Of a stretch of 64,000 bases of DNA, positions 56,488 to 64,000 are shown piece by piece. Each line of letters opens with the position of its first letter. Position 1 is the first letter of the stretch. Under the pieces are notes generated by a model. It worked only from the letters and a program-made list of their open reading frames with translations, did not search any database and was not told the origin of the DNA. Source of the DNA: Catalinimonas alkaloidigena (GTDB lineage: Bacteria; Bacteroidota; Bacteroidia; Cytophagales; Cyclobacteriaceae); assembly GCF_029504655.1 (NCBI RefSeq), contig NZ_JAQFIL010000001.1, positions 7,598,001 to 7,662,000 on the forward strand, read 5' to 3'. A program made the position numbers and the translations under genes.

Positions 56488-56927
56488 AGAAAGCAGGCGA
56501 TACTTTTCCTGCATCGCCTCCCTAGCTTTCCTTACTATACCTAATTATTGCAAGCCAAAAACTTATCGGGCAAAAGTATATGCTCAATAAGAAACTAGTA
56601 AATGCAATGGTAGAATTTCAGTAATGTGATTGAGTTGGATAATTTCTGACGCAAATGGTGTTACAGCTACTTTTTGTTTGCTAACCAAATCGCTAAAATT
56701 GCCAATACCAAAATGCCTCCAAAAATCAGGAGTAATGTGGTGTTATCCATGCTTTTGAGTTTAGTTAGTTAGTTTATTTATTTCTAATGGTCAAAATAAG
56801 TAAATTATTTCAAATACATAAAACGAGGGGCTATATATAAGAAAAACAAATAAGGGAGAGTAAGATTAATGAGGAATGCATAGAATGTTTACCATTGATC
56901 ACTATCCATTCCTCATCAGCATTAAAT
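56488..56927. other. Intergenic region with a possible very small gene
   Basis: 440 bp between convergent genes. It holds one 27-residue frame at 56667-56750 (separate entry) and an imperfect repeat TGAGGAATG/CATTCCTCA (56870-56915) without a T-run. Otherwise no structure was seen. Confidence 0.45.
56667..56750 (-). CDS. Candidate 27-residue single-TM small protein
   Basis: An ATG at 56750 opens a frame of 27 codons plus a TAG. It consists of MDNTT, one hydrophobic helix (LLLIFGGILVLAILAIWL) and a basic end (ANKK). The arrangement, with a clean N-terminal start and positive residues on the inner side, is that of small membrane proteins. It is too short for codon statistics to be decisive, and no upstream Shine-Dalgarno is visible, which is normal in this phylum. 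Confidence 0.45.
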   Translation of the reverse strand: MDNTTLLLIFGGILVLAILAIWLANKK

Positions 56928-57965
56928 TTAACGTGAAACTCTACCCGAAGCATCTCCGCTCATGAGCTTCTCTACCTCATCTACAGTTACAAGGTTGAAA
57001 TCTCCGTGGATGGTATGCTTCAGGCAGGAAGCGGCTACCGCAAAGTTGAGTGCCTGCTGGTCATCATCCGGATAAGTGAGCAAGCCATAGATCAAGCCGC
57101 CCATGAATGAGTCTCCTCCCCCTACGCGGTCTACAATGTGCGTGATCTGGTAAGTAGGGGCTTCATACAGTTGCTTGCCATCGTAGAGCACGCCCGACCA
57201 GCTGTTGTGGCTGGCACTGATAGAGCCTCTTAAGGTGATGATCGCCTTCCTGGCTCTGGGAAATTTCTCCATCAGCTGGCTACAGACCGACTCATATGCT
57301 GCTGCTTCCACATGGCCTTTGGTGACGTCTACACCTTCAGGATGTATGCCAAACACTTTCTCCGCATCTTCTTCATTGCCCAGGATGATGTCACAGCCTG
57401 CTACCAGCTCAGGCATTACTTCAGAAGCTTTCTTGCCATATTTCCAGAGGTTTTTGCGGTAGTTGAGGTCAGTAGAAACGGTGATGCCTTTAGCATTGGC
57501 CGCTTTTACGCCTTCCAGACAGACATCGGCTGCGCCCTGAGAAACGGCTGGAGTGATGCCTGTCCAGTGAAACCACTCGGCACCGTCCAGGGCTTTGTCC
57601 CAGTCAATCATGCCGGGCTGGATTTCAGAAAGCGCAGAGTTGGCTCGGTCATAGACCACTTTGCTGCCCCGGCTTACAGCGCCGGATTCCAGAAAGTAGA
57701 TGCCCAGGCGGTCTCCGCCAAAAGCGATATGGTCGGTACCGACATTGTATTTTCTTAAAGTAGAGAGGGCAGCTTTGCCGATATCGTTCTGAGGCAGTCG
57801 GGTAACAAACTGAGGCGAAAGGCCGTAGTTGGCGAGCGATACTGCGACATTGGCTTCTCCGCCACCATAGGTAGCTTCAAAATCAGTGGCCTGGATAAAG
57901 CGTTGGTAGCTGGGCGTGGCCAGTCGCAACATGATTTCTCCAAAAGTTACTACTTTTTTACGCAT
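56928..57965 (-). CDS. kdgK: 2-keto-3-deoxygluconate kinase
   Basis: 345 residues, PfkB family. The N-terminal block MRKKVVTFGEIMLRLATP and substrate loop YGGGEANVAVSLANYG fit KdgK. The anion-hole and base motif is VGGGDSFMGGLIYG near residue 285. It phosphorylates 2-keto-3-deoxygluconate, the product of pectin/uronate breakdown, to KDPG. It lies 104 bp downstream of the LacI regulator on the same strand and close to a GH28 pectinase, which supports the role. A weak LacI half-site (CGTTTGCA at 58015-58022) sits between the two genes. Confidence 0.92.
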   Translation of the reverse strand: MRKKVVTFGEIMLRLATPSYQRFIQATDFEATYGGGEANVAVSLANYGLSPQFVTRLPQNDIGKAALSTLRKYNVGTDHIAFGGDRLGIYFLESGAVSRGSKVVYDRANSALSEIQPGMIDWDKALDGAEWFHWTGITPAVSQGAADVCLEGVKAANAKGITVSTDLNYRKNLWKYGKKASEVMPELVAGCDIILGNEEDAEKVFGIHPEGVDVTKGHVEAAAYESVCSQLMEKFPRARKAIITLRGSISASHNSWSGVLYDGKQLYEAPTYQITHIVDRVGGGDSFMGGLIYGLLTYPDDDQQALNFAVAASCLKHTIHGDFNLVTVDEVEKLMSGDASGRVSR

Positions 57966-58014
57966 AGGTTGATTTGAAAATTTAGATGTTTGAAATAAAA
58001 ATTAAATGCTTACT

Positions 58015-58022
58015 CGTTTGCA
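58015..58022. promoter_or_regulatory. LacI-type half-site upstream of kdgK
   Basis: CGTTTGCA matches the right half of the operators at 59259 and 59399 exactly, but the left half does not fit TGNAAN. It lies between lacI and kdgK and may be a weak operator. Confidence 0.3.
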
Positions 58023-58069
58023 ATTGTATATTTAGCAGGAACTCAACAGGCATCAGGTTAAATAATAAA

Positions 58070-59098
58070 CTATTCCTCTTTTCTGAGGGAAGAACCTCTG
58101 ATGATGAGCTTAGGCGTAAGCACAGTTTTTTGGCTTACAGGCTTTTTTTCTGACCTAAGCTGATCAAAGAAAAGTTCAGCGGTAAAATTGCCCATCGTGA
58201 TACTCAACTGATCTACTGTAGTAAGGGGAGGAGAAGTAAAGGAGGTAAAAGGCTCATTACTAAATCCCGCCAAAGCTATCTGCTGAGGAATCTTGATCTG
58301 CCTTTCTTTTAAAACCTGCATAGCACCCATAGCCCCATAATCGCTGGCAGAGAAGACTGCATCAGGAAGGGCGGGTAATTTCAAAAGTTGTTCCATACTA
58401 CTTCTCCCATCCTCCAACTGAAGGTTGCTTTCTACCACCAAAGATTTATCATAGGGGAGTCCATAATCTTGCAATGCTGCTTTGTACCCTCTTAACCGTT
58501 CAATGTATATACTTACTTTTTTGGGGCTGGTAAAATGGGCAATGCGTGTACAGCCTTGTTCAATCAAGTGTTCCACAGTCTTATAAGCTCCCAGGTAATC
58601 GTCTATCATAACCTGGCTCACATCCAGTTCATCAGTCACCCTGTCAAAAAGGATGAGGGGGATATCTCTGTCCTGTGCTCTTTTAAAATGGCTAAAGTCT
58701 TCTGTGTTTTTTCCGATTGAGGCAATGATACCATCTACTCTTGCACTGATCAGGGCATCTACGGTCTGAACCTCTTTTTCGTAATTGTCGTACGACTGGG
58801 AGATAATTACCTTATAATGAACCTTGTTGGCAATTTCTTCAATACCCCGGACAACAGAGGCAAAAAAGCTTCGGTCGGCAGTGGGTACCATAATACCAAT
58901 GAGGTGACTTTTCCCATTGCGGAGAGCGGCCGCAATGTTATTAGGCTGATAATTGAGTTGCTTGGCAGCTTTAAGAACTGCCTTACGCGTATTCTCGCTG
59001 ATTCTTGGTTTGTTATTCAGGGCACGAGATACGGTAGAAGCCGTAATATTCAGCTTCTTGGCAATATCGTGTATGGTTGCTCGGGAGTTTTTTGCCAT
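58070..59098 (-). CDS. LacI-family transcriptional regulator
   Basis: 342 residues. The N-terminal LacI helix-turn-helix is intact (ATIHDIAKKLNITASTVSRA, about residues 7-26), with the hinge helix NNIAAALRNGKSH near 53-65. The sugar-binding PBP-like domain follows (SHLIGIMVPTADRSFFASVV, DGIIASIG, AGFSNEPFTSFTSPPLTTVDQ). It should repress or activate in response to a pectin-derived sugar, as judged from flanking kdgK and GH28. Two operators fitting the LacI consensus lie 160-315 bp upstream of its start, in the region shared with the divergent GH28 gene. Confidence 0.93.
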   Translation of the reverse strand: MAKNSRATIHDIAKKLNITASTVSRALNNKPRISENTRKAVLKAAKQLNYQPNNIAAALRNGKSHLIGIMVPTADRSFFASVVRGIEEIANKVHYKVIISQSYDNYEKEVQTVDALISARVDGIIASIGKNTEDFSHFKRAQDRDIPLILFDRVTDELDVSQVMIDDYLGAYKTVEHLIEQGCTRIAHFTSPKKVSIYIERLRGYKAALQDYGLPYDKSLVVESNLQLEDGRSSMEQLLKLPALPDAVFSASDYGAMGAMQVLKERQIKIPQQIALAGFSNEPFTSFTSPPLTTVDQLSITMGNFTAELFFDQLRSEKKPVSQKTVLTPKLIIRGSSLRKEE

Positions 59099-59258
59099 GA
59101 CTTACTAAAAGCAAATTAAAATAATGACCTTTTTGCAAAAGATTCCAGGTACCTCAAGGGTTTAAAATATAACTAGACTTTTAGGTCTTACTGATTGGTT
59201 ACTGTCAAGATTACCAAAATCAATGAGATTGTCAGTGTTTATAACTTAATAATAATTG

Positions 59259-59272
59259 TGTAATCGTTTGCG
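59259..59272. promoter_or_regulatory. LacI-family operator 1
   Basis: TGTAATCGTTTGCG fits the palindromic LacI consensus TGNAANCGNTTNCA at all fixed positions but the last. It lies 160 bp from the lacI start and 198 bp from the GH28 start. Confidence 0.6.
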
Positions 59273-59398
59273 TAAAATAAGCGTCATTTTGATCAAATCA
59301 AATTTTTCAGATAAAAGGCGACTCTATACTTTGTCTTGATATCGTGAAAAGAGAAGGGAAATAACAAATTTTGCCTATTATTAGAATATTCATTATAA

Positions 59399-59412
59399 TA
59401 CAATCGTTTGCA
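59399..59412. promoter_or_regulatory. LacI-family operator 2
   Basis: TACAATCGTTTGCA fits TGNAANCGNTTNCA with a single mismatch (A for G at position 2). It is 58 bp upstream of the GH28 start, in the zone where a repressor would block the promoter. Confidence 0.65.
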
Positions 59413-59469
59413 TTTCTGTTACAACACATTCACTAGCGTCGTATTAAAAAACTTTACCTAAAATACTGG

Positions 59470-60936
59470 ATGAAACTTAATACTGCTCAATCACTTAACC
59501 TTTCTTTTGTTGCTCTGCTGATTATTATTAGTTGTTGCAGTGTGCCTAAGCAAGATGAACAAGAAAAATCTGAGGTCAGTAATAGAGATGCTTGGAAAAG
59601 TATGAATGCGATTTTGGCGGAAATCAAACCTCCTGCTTTTCCTGATCGCGATTTTCTTATTACAGATTATGGAGCAGTGGGAAATGGTTCTCAGGATAAC
59701 ACCCAGGCGTTTCAGGAAGCCATAGCAGCCTGCAATCAGCAAGGGGGAGGAAGAGTAGTAGTACCTCAGGGTAATTTTTTTACCGGACCTATTCACCTGA
59801 AAAGTAATGTGAATTTACATTTGAAAGAGGGGGCGAAAATTTCTTTTTCAACCAATCCGGACGATTATCTTCCTTTGGTATACACCCGCTGGGAAGGAGT
59901 AGAACTGATGAATTACTCTCCACTGATCTATGCTTTTGCGCAAACAAATATTGCTATTACAGGCCAGGGCATATTGGACGGACAAGCTAATGAAACCAAT
60001 TGGTGGCCCTGGAAAGGCCGCAAAGAATATGGTTGGCAGGAAGGTATGCCGCAGCAGGAAGAAGATGCCAATCGCCCGGCTTTATTTGCTATGGCGGAAG
60101 AAGGGGTGCCAGTGAGTGAGCGAAAATTTGGAGCGGGACATTATCTGCGGCCCCAGTTTGTGCAGCCATACCGTTGTGAAAATGTATTGATTGAAGGCGT
60201 GACCTTTGTCAACTCCCCCATGTGGATACTCAATCCCGTGCTATGTAACAATGTCATCATTCAGGGGGTAACGGTGGATAGTCAGGGTCCGAACTCTGAT
60301 GGCTGCGATCCCGAATCTTGTAAAAATGTGCTGATCAGAGACTGTTTCTTCAATACCGGAGATGACTGTATCGCCATCAAATCTGGTAGAAACGCTGATG
60401 GGCGAAGGATTAATGTGCCCAGTGAGAATATCATCATTCAAAACTGCTCTATGGCCAATGGGCATGGTGGCGTGGTAATTGGCAGTGAGATATCAGGAGG
60501 GGCCAAAAATATCTTTGCTGAAAACTGCAGCATGAACAGTCCCTTACTGGATAGAGCTTTAAGAATTAAGACCAGTTCCATGCGCGGTGGTGTGGTAGAA
60601 GATATATACATGAGAAATATAAAAGTTGGACAGGTGGCAGAGCAGGTGATTCGTATTAATATGTTTTATGAAGACTCAGGCTCATTCATCCCCACTGTCA
60701 GAAATATTGAAGTAGAAAACATGACTGTGGAGCATGGGGGTGAAGTAGGAATATTGCTGGAAGGTTACGAACAATCTCCGGTAGAAAACATCCGCTTATT
60801 TAATGTAAGCATCAATGATGTGAAAATTCCTTATGAGTTTTCTAATGTAAAGAATGTAGTGTTTCAAGATGTGACCATCAACAACCAAAGTATTACGCAT
60901 CAGGAGCAAAAAATATCAGGGTCTAAAGCTTTTTAG
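59470..60936 (+). CDS. GH28 polygalacturonase-type lipoprotein
   Basis: 488 residues. The signal ends in a lipobox-like ISCC near residue 23, so it is probably anchored to a membrane. The catalytic right-handed beta-helix carries the GH28 signature set in order: NSDGCDP, NTGDDCIAIKSG, NGHGGVVIGSE and RIKT. The acids in DGCD and DDC are the catalytic ones. Such enzymes hydrolyse alpha-1,4-galacturonide or rhamnogalacturonan bonds. The upstream operators and the neighbouring LacI regulator indicate substrate-controlled expression, and KdgK would consume a downstream product. Confidence 0.93.
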   Translation: MKLNTAQSLNLSFVALLIIISCCSVPKQDEQEKSEVSNRDAWKSMNAILAEIKPPAFPDRDFLITDYGAVGNGSQDNTQAFQEAIAACNQQGGGRVVVPQGNFFTGPIHLKSNVNLHLKEGAKISFSTNPDDYLPLVYTRWEGVELMNYSPLIYAFAQTNIAITGQGILDGQANETNWWPWKGRKEYGWQEGMPQQEEDANRPALFAMAEEGVPVSERKFGAGHYLRPQFVQPYRCENVLIEGVTFVNSPMWILNPVLCNNVIIQGVTVDSQGPNSDGCDPESCKNVLIRDCFFNTGDDCIAIKSGRNADGRRINVPSENIIIQNCSMANGHGGVVIGSEISGGAKNIFAENCSMNSPLLDRALRIKTSSMRGGVVEDIYMRNIKVGQVAEQVIRINMFYEDSGSFIPTVRNIEVENMTVEHGGEVGILLEGYEQSPVENIRLFNVSINDVKIPYEFSNVKNVVFQDVTINNQSITHQEQKISGSKAF

Positions 60937-61066
60937 CTATCCCGGCTGTTCCTTTAATTACTATTTTAGGATAGTAAAGCTTACCTAAGTAAGTATTGAA
61001 AACAAGATAGAATCAATTTAATAATTTGTATAATTATTTTTATCTGTTAAATAATTGTGCAAGCAA

Positions 61067-64000
61067 ATGAAATTTTCAATATGTCTGCTGTTTTCTCTTC
61101 TTCAACTTCCCCTACTTTTATCTGCTCAATATAAGAGTATAAAATTTGAGGAGGTTCGGGCTAATCAGGGGATATCAAGCAATGTTATTTGTATTCTACA
61201 GGATAGCCGGGGCTTTATGTGGTTCGGAACACGTGATGGGTTAAGCAAGTACGATGGGTATAACTTGACAAACTACAAGCACGATTATAAAGATGCCGGA
61301 AGCATTAGCCATAGTACAGTGATGGATCTTATAGAAGATGAGCAGGGTAATCTGTGGGTAGCTACATGGGATGGCGGTTTGAATAAGCATGATCGATATA
61401 AAGATCGCTTTGAGAGTTATCAAGCTAATGAAGAAGATCCTGAAGCCCTCGCTTCAAACATGATCAACAGTATTCTTATCGATAGCCAGGGAAATTTTTG
61501 GGTATGCACCAAAGGAGGAGGACTCAACTTATTTGACCGGGAAAGTGGCAGTTTTACTCACTACAGACATCAATCTGAGAATATCAGCAGCATAAGCAGT
61601 GATATGGTGACTGAGGTATACGAAGATAGTGAGCAAAACTTATGGGTAGGAACATACGACGGGGGACTAAACCTTTTCAACCGAAAAGCTCAGACATTCA
61701 CCAGGTTTCAATACGACAAAAGGGATCCACAGTCTCTAAGTCACAATTACATTTCAGAGATATATGAAGACAGCCAAAACCGTTTATGGGTGTGTACCCG
61801 AGGTGGAGGACTTAACCTTCTAGACAGAAAAACACAGAAATTCAGACATTTCAGACACTCTCCTTACGACCAGACCAGCATAGCCAGCGATGTAATTCTG
61901 TCCATAGAGGAAGACGATCAGGGAGTACTATGGATAGGTACTGAAAACGGTGGAATAAGCATTCTTGAAAACGGAACTGAAATTTTCCAAAACTATAAAG
62001 AAGATGGAGGAGATGATACCAGCTTAGGAAACAATACTATTTATGACATCTACAAAGACAATAAAGACAATATTTGGGTAGGCACTTTCAGTAGTGGCCT
62101 CCATATGGTAAATATTGATTACAAGCAGTTTGCCCATTATAAGCACAACTCTTCCCCTTACAGCCTGAGTAACAATAATGTACTGTGTATTTATGAAGAC
62201 TCAAGTAATGATCTGTGGGTAGGAACGGATGGAGGAGGGCTCAACCTGTTTGATAGAGAAGAAGGCCGTTTCTACCACTATAAGCATGAGTTAGGAAACA
62301 AAAATAGTATTGCAGGAAATCATGTGTTGAGAGTGACTGAAGATAGTGAAGGTAACTTATGGATAGGTACCTGGGGAGACGGATTAACAATCTACAATAA
62401 AGAAAGAAACACTTACCGGCATTTTAATCATGATCCGGACAATCCGCAAAGTATCAACAGTGATAACATCTGGAATATATATGAAGACTCTCAAAAAAAT
62501 ATCTGGTTGGCAACTTATCATAGTGGCCTGGATTTGTATGATCGGCGAAAAGACGCTTTCGTTCATTTTACTTCCAAGCCGGAAGATAAATCAAGTATAG
62601 GCCACAATACAGTAAATAATATTTTTGAGGATAGCCACGGTCGTTTATGGGTAGGAACTAAAGGAGGAGGGCTCAACCTGATGGACAGAAAGACGAATAC
62701 CTTTACACGTTTTGTGCACCATAAGAATAAAAATAGTATCAGTAACAACTTCACCAGTTGTATTTTTGAAGATAAGCGAGGTGATCTGTGGATAGGTACA
62801 GAAGAAGGCTTGAATCGTTTGAATAATGAAACGAATAAGTTTACTAACTACTTCCAGGTAGATGGCCTTCCCAATGATTTTATTTTTGGTATTTTGGAAG
62901 ATGATCATGGCAACTTATGGATAAGTACTAAAAAGGGGTTATCTAAATATGATCCTCTGAACGATAATTTTGAGAACTATGGAGTGGCAGATGGCCTTCA
63001 GGCAGAAGAATACCGTGAGGCATACTGTAAAAGCCGTTCCGGAAAAATGTATTTTGGTGGCATCAATGGCTTAAATGAGTTTCATCCTGATAGCATCAAA
63101 GAAAAAGAGTTCACCCCTCCTCTGGTCATTACCAAGTTTGAAATATTCAATAGCGTTGTCCCTATTGGACAAGACGATGAAGCAATATTGAAAAAACATA
63201 TCTCTGAAACTGAGGCCCTAACGCTTTCACATGAGCATTCGGTGTTTTCTTTTGAATTTGCATCTCTCAACTATACACTTCCCGACAAAAAGCAGTATGC
63301 CTACCAGCTGGAAGGCTTTGACAAAAGCTGGAATTATGTAGGCACTCAACATATGGCTACCTATACTAACCTGGACCCTGGCACATATACTTTTAGGGTT
63401 AAAGGTCTTGATAATCAGGGTAGTTGGTCAAAGAATACTGCTTCATTGAAGCTAACAATTACTCCTCCCTACTGGCAAACCTGGTGGTTCAGGCTGGGGG
63501 CGGTCCTATTCATTCTGGGTGGTTTTGTGCTTTCCTTTCATGTGCGGGTAAGGGTAATTCACAATCAAAAGGAGGCCCTTGAACGGCAGGTAAAAGAAAG
63601 AACGGAGCAGTTGGAAAGCCTGACTGAAGAGGAACGAATTGCTCGCCTGGAAGCAGAAAAGGCAAGAGTAGAAGCTGAGAAAGCAAATCGTGCTAAAAGC
63701 GTGTTTCTGGCTACTATGAGTCATGAAATTCGTACTCCTATGAATGGCGTAATGGGGATGACCGCCCTACTGGAAGAAACAGCACTTAGTCATGAACAGC
63801 AGGAATATACAGCAACAATCCGCAGTAGTAGTGAGAATCTGTTGGGAGTAATCAATGATATTCTTGACTTCTCCAAAATAGAGTCGGGAAAGATGGAGCT
63901 CGAGGCCAGGGATTTTCACCTGAGAAGCTGTGTAGAAGGAGTATTGGATTTATTTGCTACCAAGGTCAATAAAAACGAAATGAACTTAGTGTTGCAAGTG
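61067..64000 (+). CDS. Hybrid two-component sensor with Reg_prop propeller (3' end outside window)
   Basis: 978 codons from the ATG at 61067; the frame is open at the right edge. A signal peptide ([20 protein letters not shown]) is followed by about fourteen Reg_prop blades (residues 25-690, pattern [18 protein letters not shown] and [15 protein letters not shown]), the Y_Y_Y domain around residue 740 ([12 protein letters not shown]), a membrane helix at 806-826, a coiled coil, and a HisKA domain with His886 in [15 protein letters not shown]. This is the layout of HTCS-type polysaccharide sensors, whose periplasmic domain binds oligosaccharides. ATPase, receiver and any AraC domain would lie beyond the edge. 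It follows GH28 by 130 bp and probably senses pectin fragments. Confidence 0.92.
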   Translation, partial: MKFSICLLFSLLQLPLLLSAQYKSIKFEEVRANQGISSNVICILQDSRGFMWFGTRDGLSKYDGYNLTNYKHDYKDAGSISHSTVMDLIEDEQGNLWVATWDGGLNKHDRYKDRFESYQANEEDPEALASNMINSILIDSQGNFWVCTKGGGLNLFDRESGSFTHYRHQSENISSISSDMVTEVYEDSEQNLWVGTYDGGLNLFNRKAQTFTRFQYDKRDPQSLSHNYISEIYEDSQNRLWVCTRGGGLNLLDRKTQKFRHFRHSPYDQTSIASDVILSIEEDDQGVLWIGTENGGISILENGTEIFQNYKEDGGDDTSLGNNTIYDIYKDNKDNIWVGTFSSGLHMVNIDYKQFAHYKHNSSPYSLSNNNVLCIYEDSSNDLWVGTDGGGLNLFDREEGRFYHYKHELGNKNSIAGNHVLRVTEDSEGNLWIGTWGDGLTIYNKERNTYRHFNHDPDNPQSINSDNIWNIYEDSQKNIWLATYHSGLDLYDRRKDAFVHFTSKPEDKSSIGHNTVNNIFEDSHGRLWVGTKGGGLNLMDRKTNTFTRFVHHKNKNSISNNFTSCIFEDKRGDLWIGTEEGLNRLNNETNKFTNYFQVDGLPNDFIFGILEDDHGNLWISTKKGLSKYDPLNDNFENYGVADGLQAEEYREAYCKSRSGKMYFGGINGLNEFHPDSIKEKEFTPPLVITKFEIFNSVVPIGQDDEAILKKHISETEALTLSHEHSVFSFEFASLNYTLPDKKQYAYQLEGFDKSWNYVGTQHMATYTNLDPGTYTFRVKGLDNQGSWSKNTASLKLTITPPYWQTWWFRLGAVLFILGGFVLSFHVRVRVIHNQKEALERQVKERTEQLESLTEEERIARLEAEKARVEAEKANRAKSVFLATMSHEIRTPMNGVMGMTALLEETALSHEQQEYTATIRSSSENLLGVINDILDFSKIESGKMELEARDFHLRSCVEGVLDLFATKVNKNEMNLVLQV

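Larger units (their letters stand above)
59099..59469. other. Divergent control region between lacI and the GH28 gene
   Basis: 371 bp containing two operator candidates (59259-59272 and 59399-59412), separated by 140 bp centre to centre. That spacing would allow looping by a tetrameric or paired LacI-type repressor. The rest is AT-rich and no promoter pair was identified with confidence. Confidence 0.55.

Noticed and set aside
56870..56915. Inverted repeat TGAGGAATG/CATTCCTCA before kdgK's 3' end
   Set aside because: The loop is 28 nt long and no T-run follows on either strand.
57312..57758. A plus-strand frame of 148 codons inside kdgK
   Set aside because: It is antisense to conserved PfkB-family motifs and lacks any domain.

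Overview
The window looks like chromosomal DNA of a free-living, probably marine or plant-polymer-feeding member of the Bacteroidota, most likely order Cytophagales. The evidence is three SusC/SusD outer-membrane import pairs, many lipoproteins, a hybrid two-component sensor with a Reg_prop propeller, CRTAC1/FG-GAP secreted proteins and few Shine-Dalgarno sites. No rRNA, tRNA, CRISPR array, insertion sequence or prophage was seen. The genus cannot be named from the sequence alone.

Positions 1-13744 (minus strand) hold two linked operons. SusC, SusD, an FG-GAP/PQQ-type propeller protein and a CRTAC1 lipoprotein (cut by the left edge) form one. Upstream of it, a 1113-residue CRTAC1 protein overlaps a vanadium-haloperoxidase/PAP2-like enzyme by 4 bp. 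Positions 14081-16746 hold a secreted S1/P1 nuclease, a secreted domain normally seen on AraC-type regulators, and a methyltransferase. An intergenic stretch of about 950 bp follows.

Positions 17698-26742 (plus strand) form an L-rhamnose block: a 2-hydroxyacid dehydrogenase, rhamnose isomerase, FGGY kinase, the fused rhamnulose-1-phosphate aldolase/lactaldehyde dehydrogenase and a secreted GH78 alpha-L-rhamnosidase. After a small membrane protein comes a 1441-residue multi-PAS histidine kinase. Positions 32390-39193 (minus) form an unusual operon in which a SusC/SusD pair is followed by a copper amine oxidase rather than by a glycoside hydrolase. Positions 39870-44922 hold mixed genes: AlkD-like DNA repair, a GH140-like enzyme, an acetyltransferase coupled to a PfkB-type kinase, and TerC.

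Positions 45480-50499 (plus) hold a third SusC/SusD pair with a small lipoprotein. Positions 50634-56487 are housekeeping and hypothetical genes: an S4 protein, a SufR-like Fe-S regulator facing a superoxide dismutase across a perfect 28-bp palindrome, and several small unknown proteins. Two adjacent genes here (miaE and a family 2 glycosyltransferase) are each broken by one extra base.

Positions 56667-64000 are pectin-related: KDG kinase, a LacI regulator, a GH28 polygalacturonase with two LacI-type operators upstream, and the first 978 codons of a hybrid sensor kinase. Together the rhamnose block, GH78, GH140, GH28 and KdgK suggest use of pectin or rhamnogalacturonan. The SusCD-amine oxidase operon and the SusCD-CRTAC1-haloperoxidase cluster are the parts least explained by known pathways.
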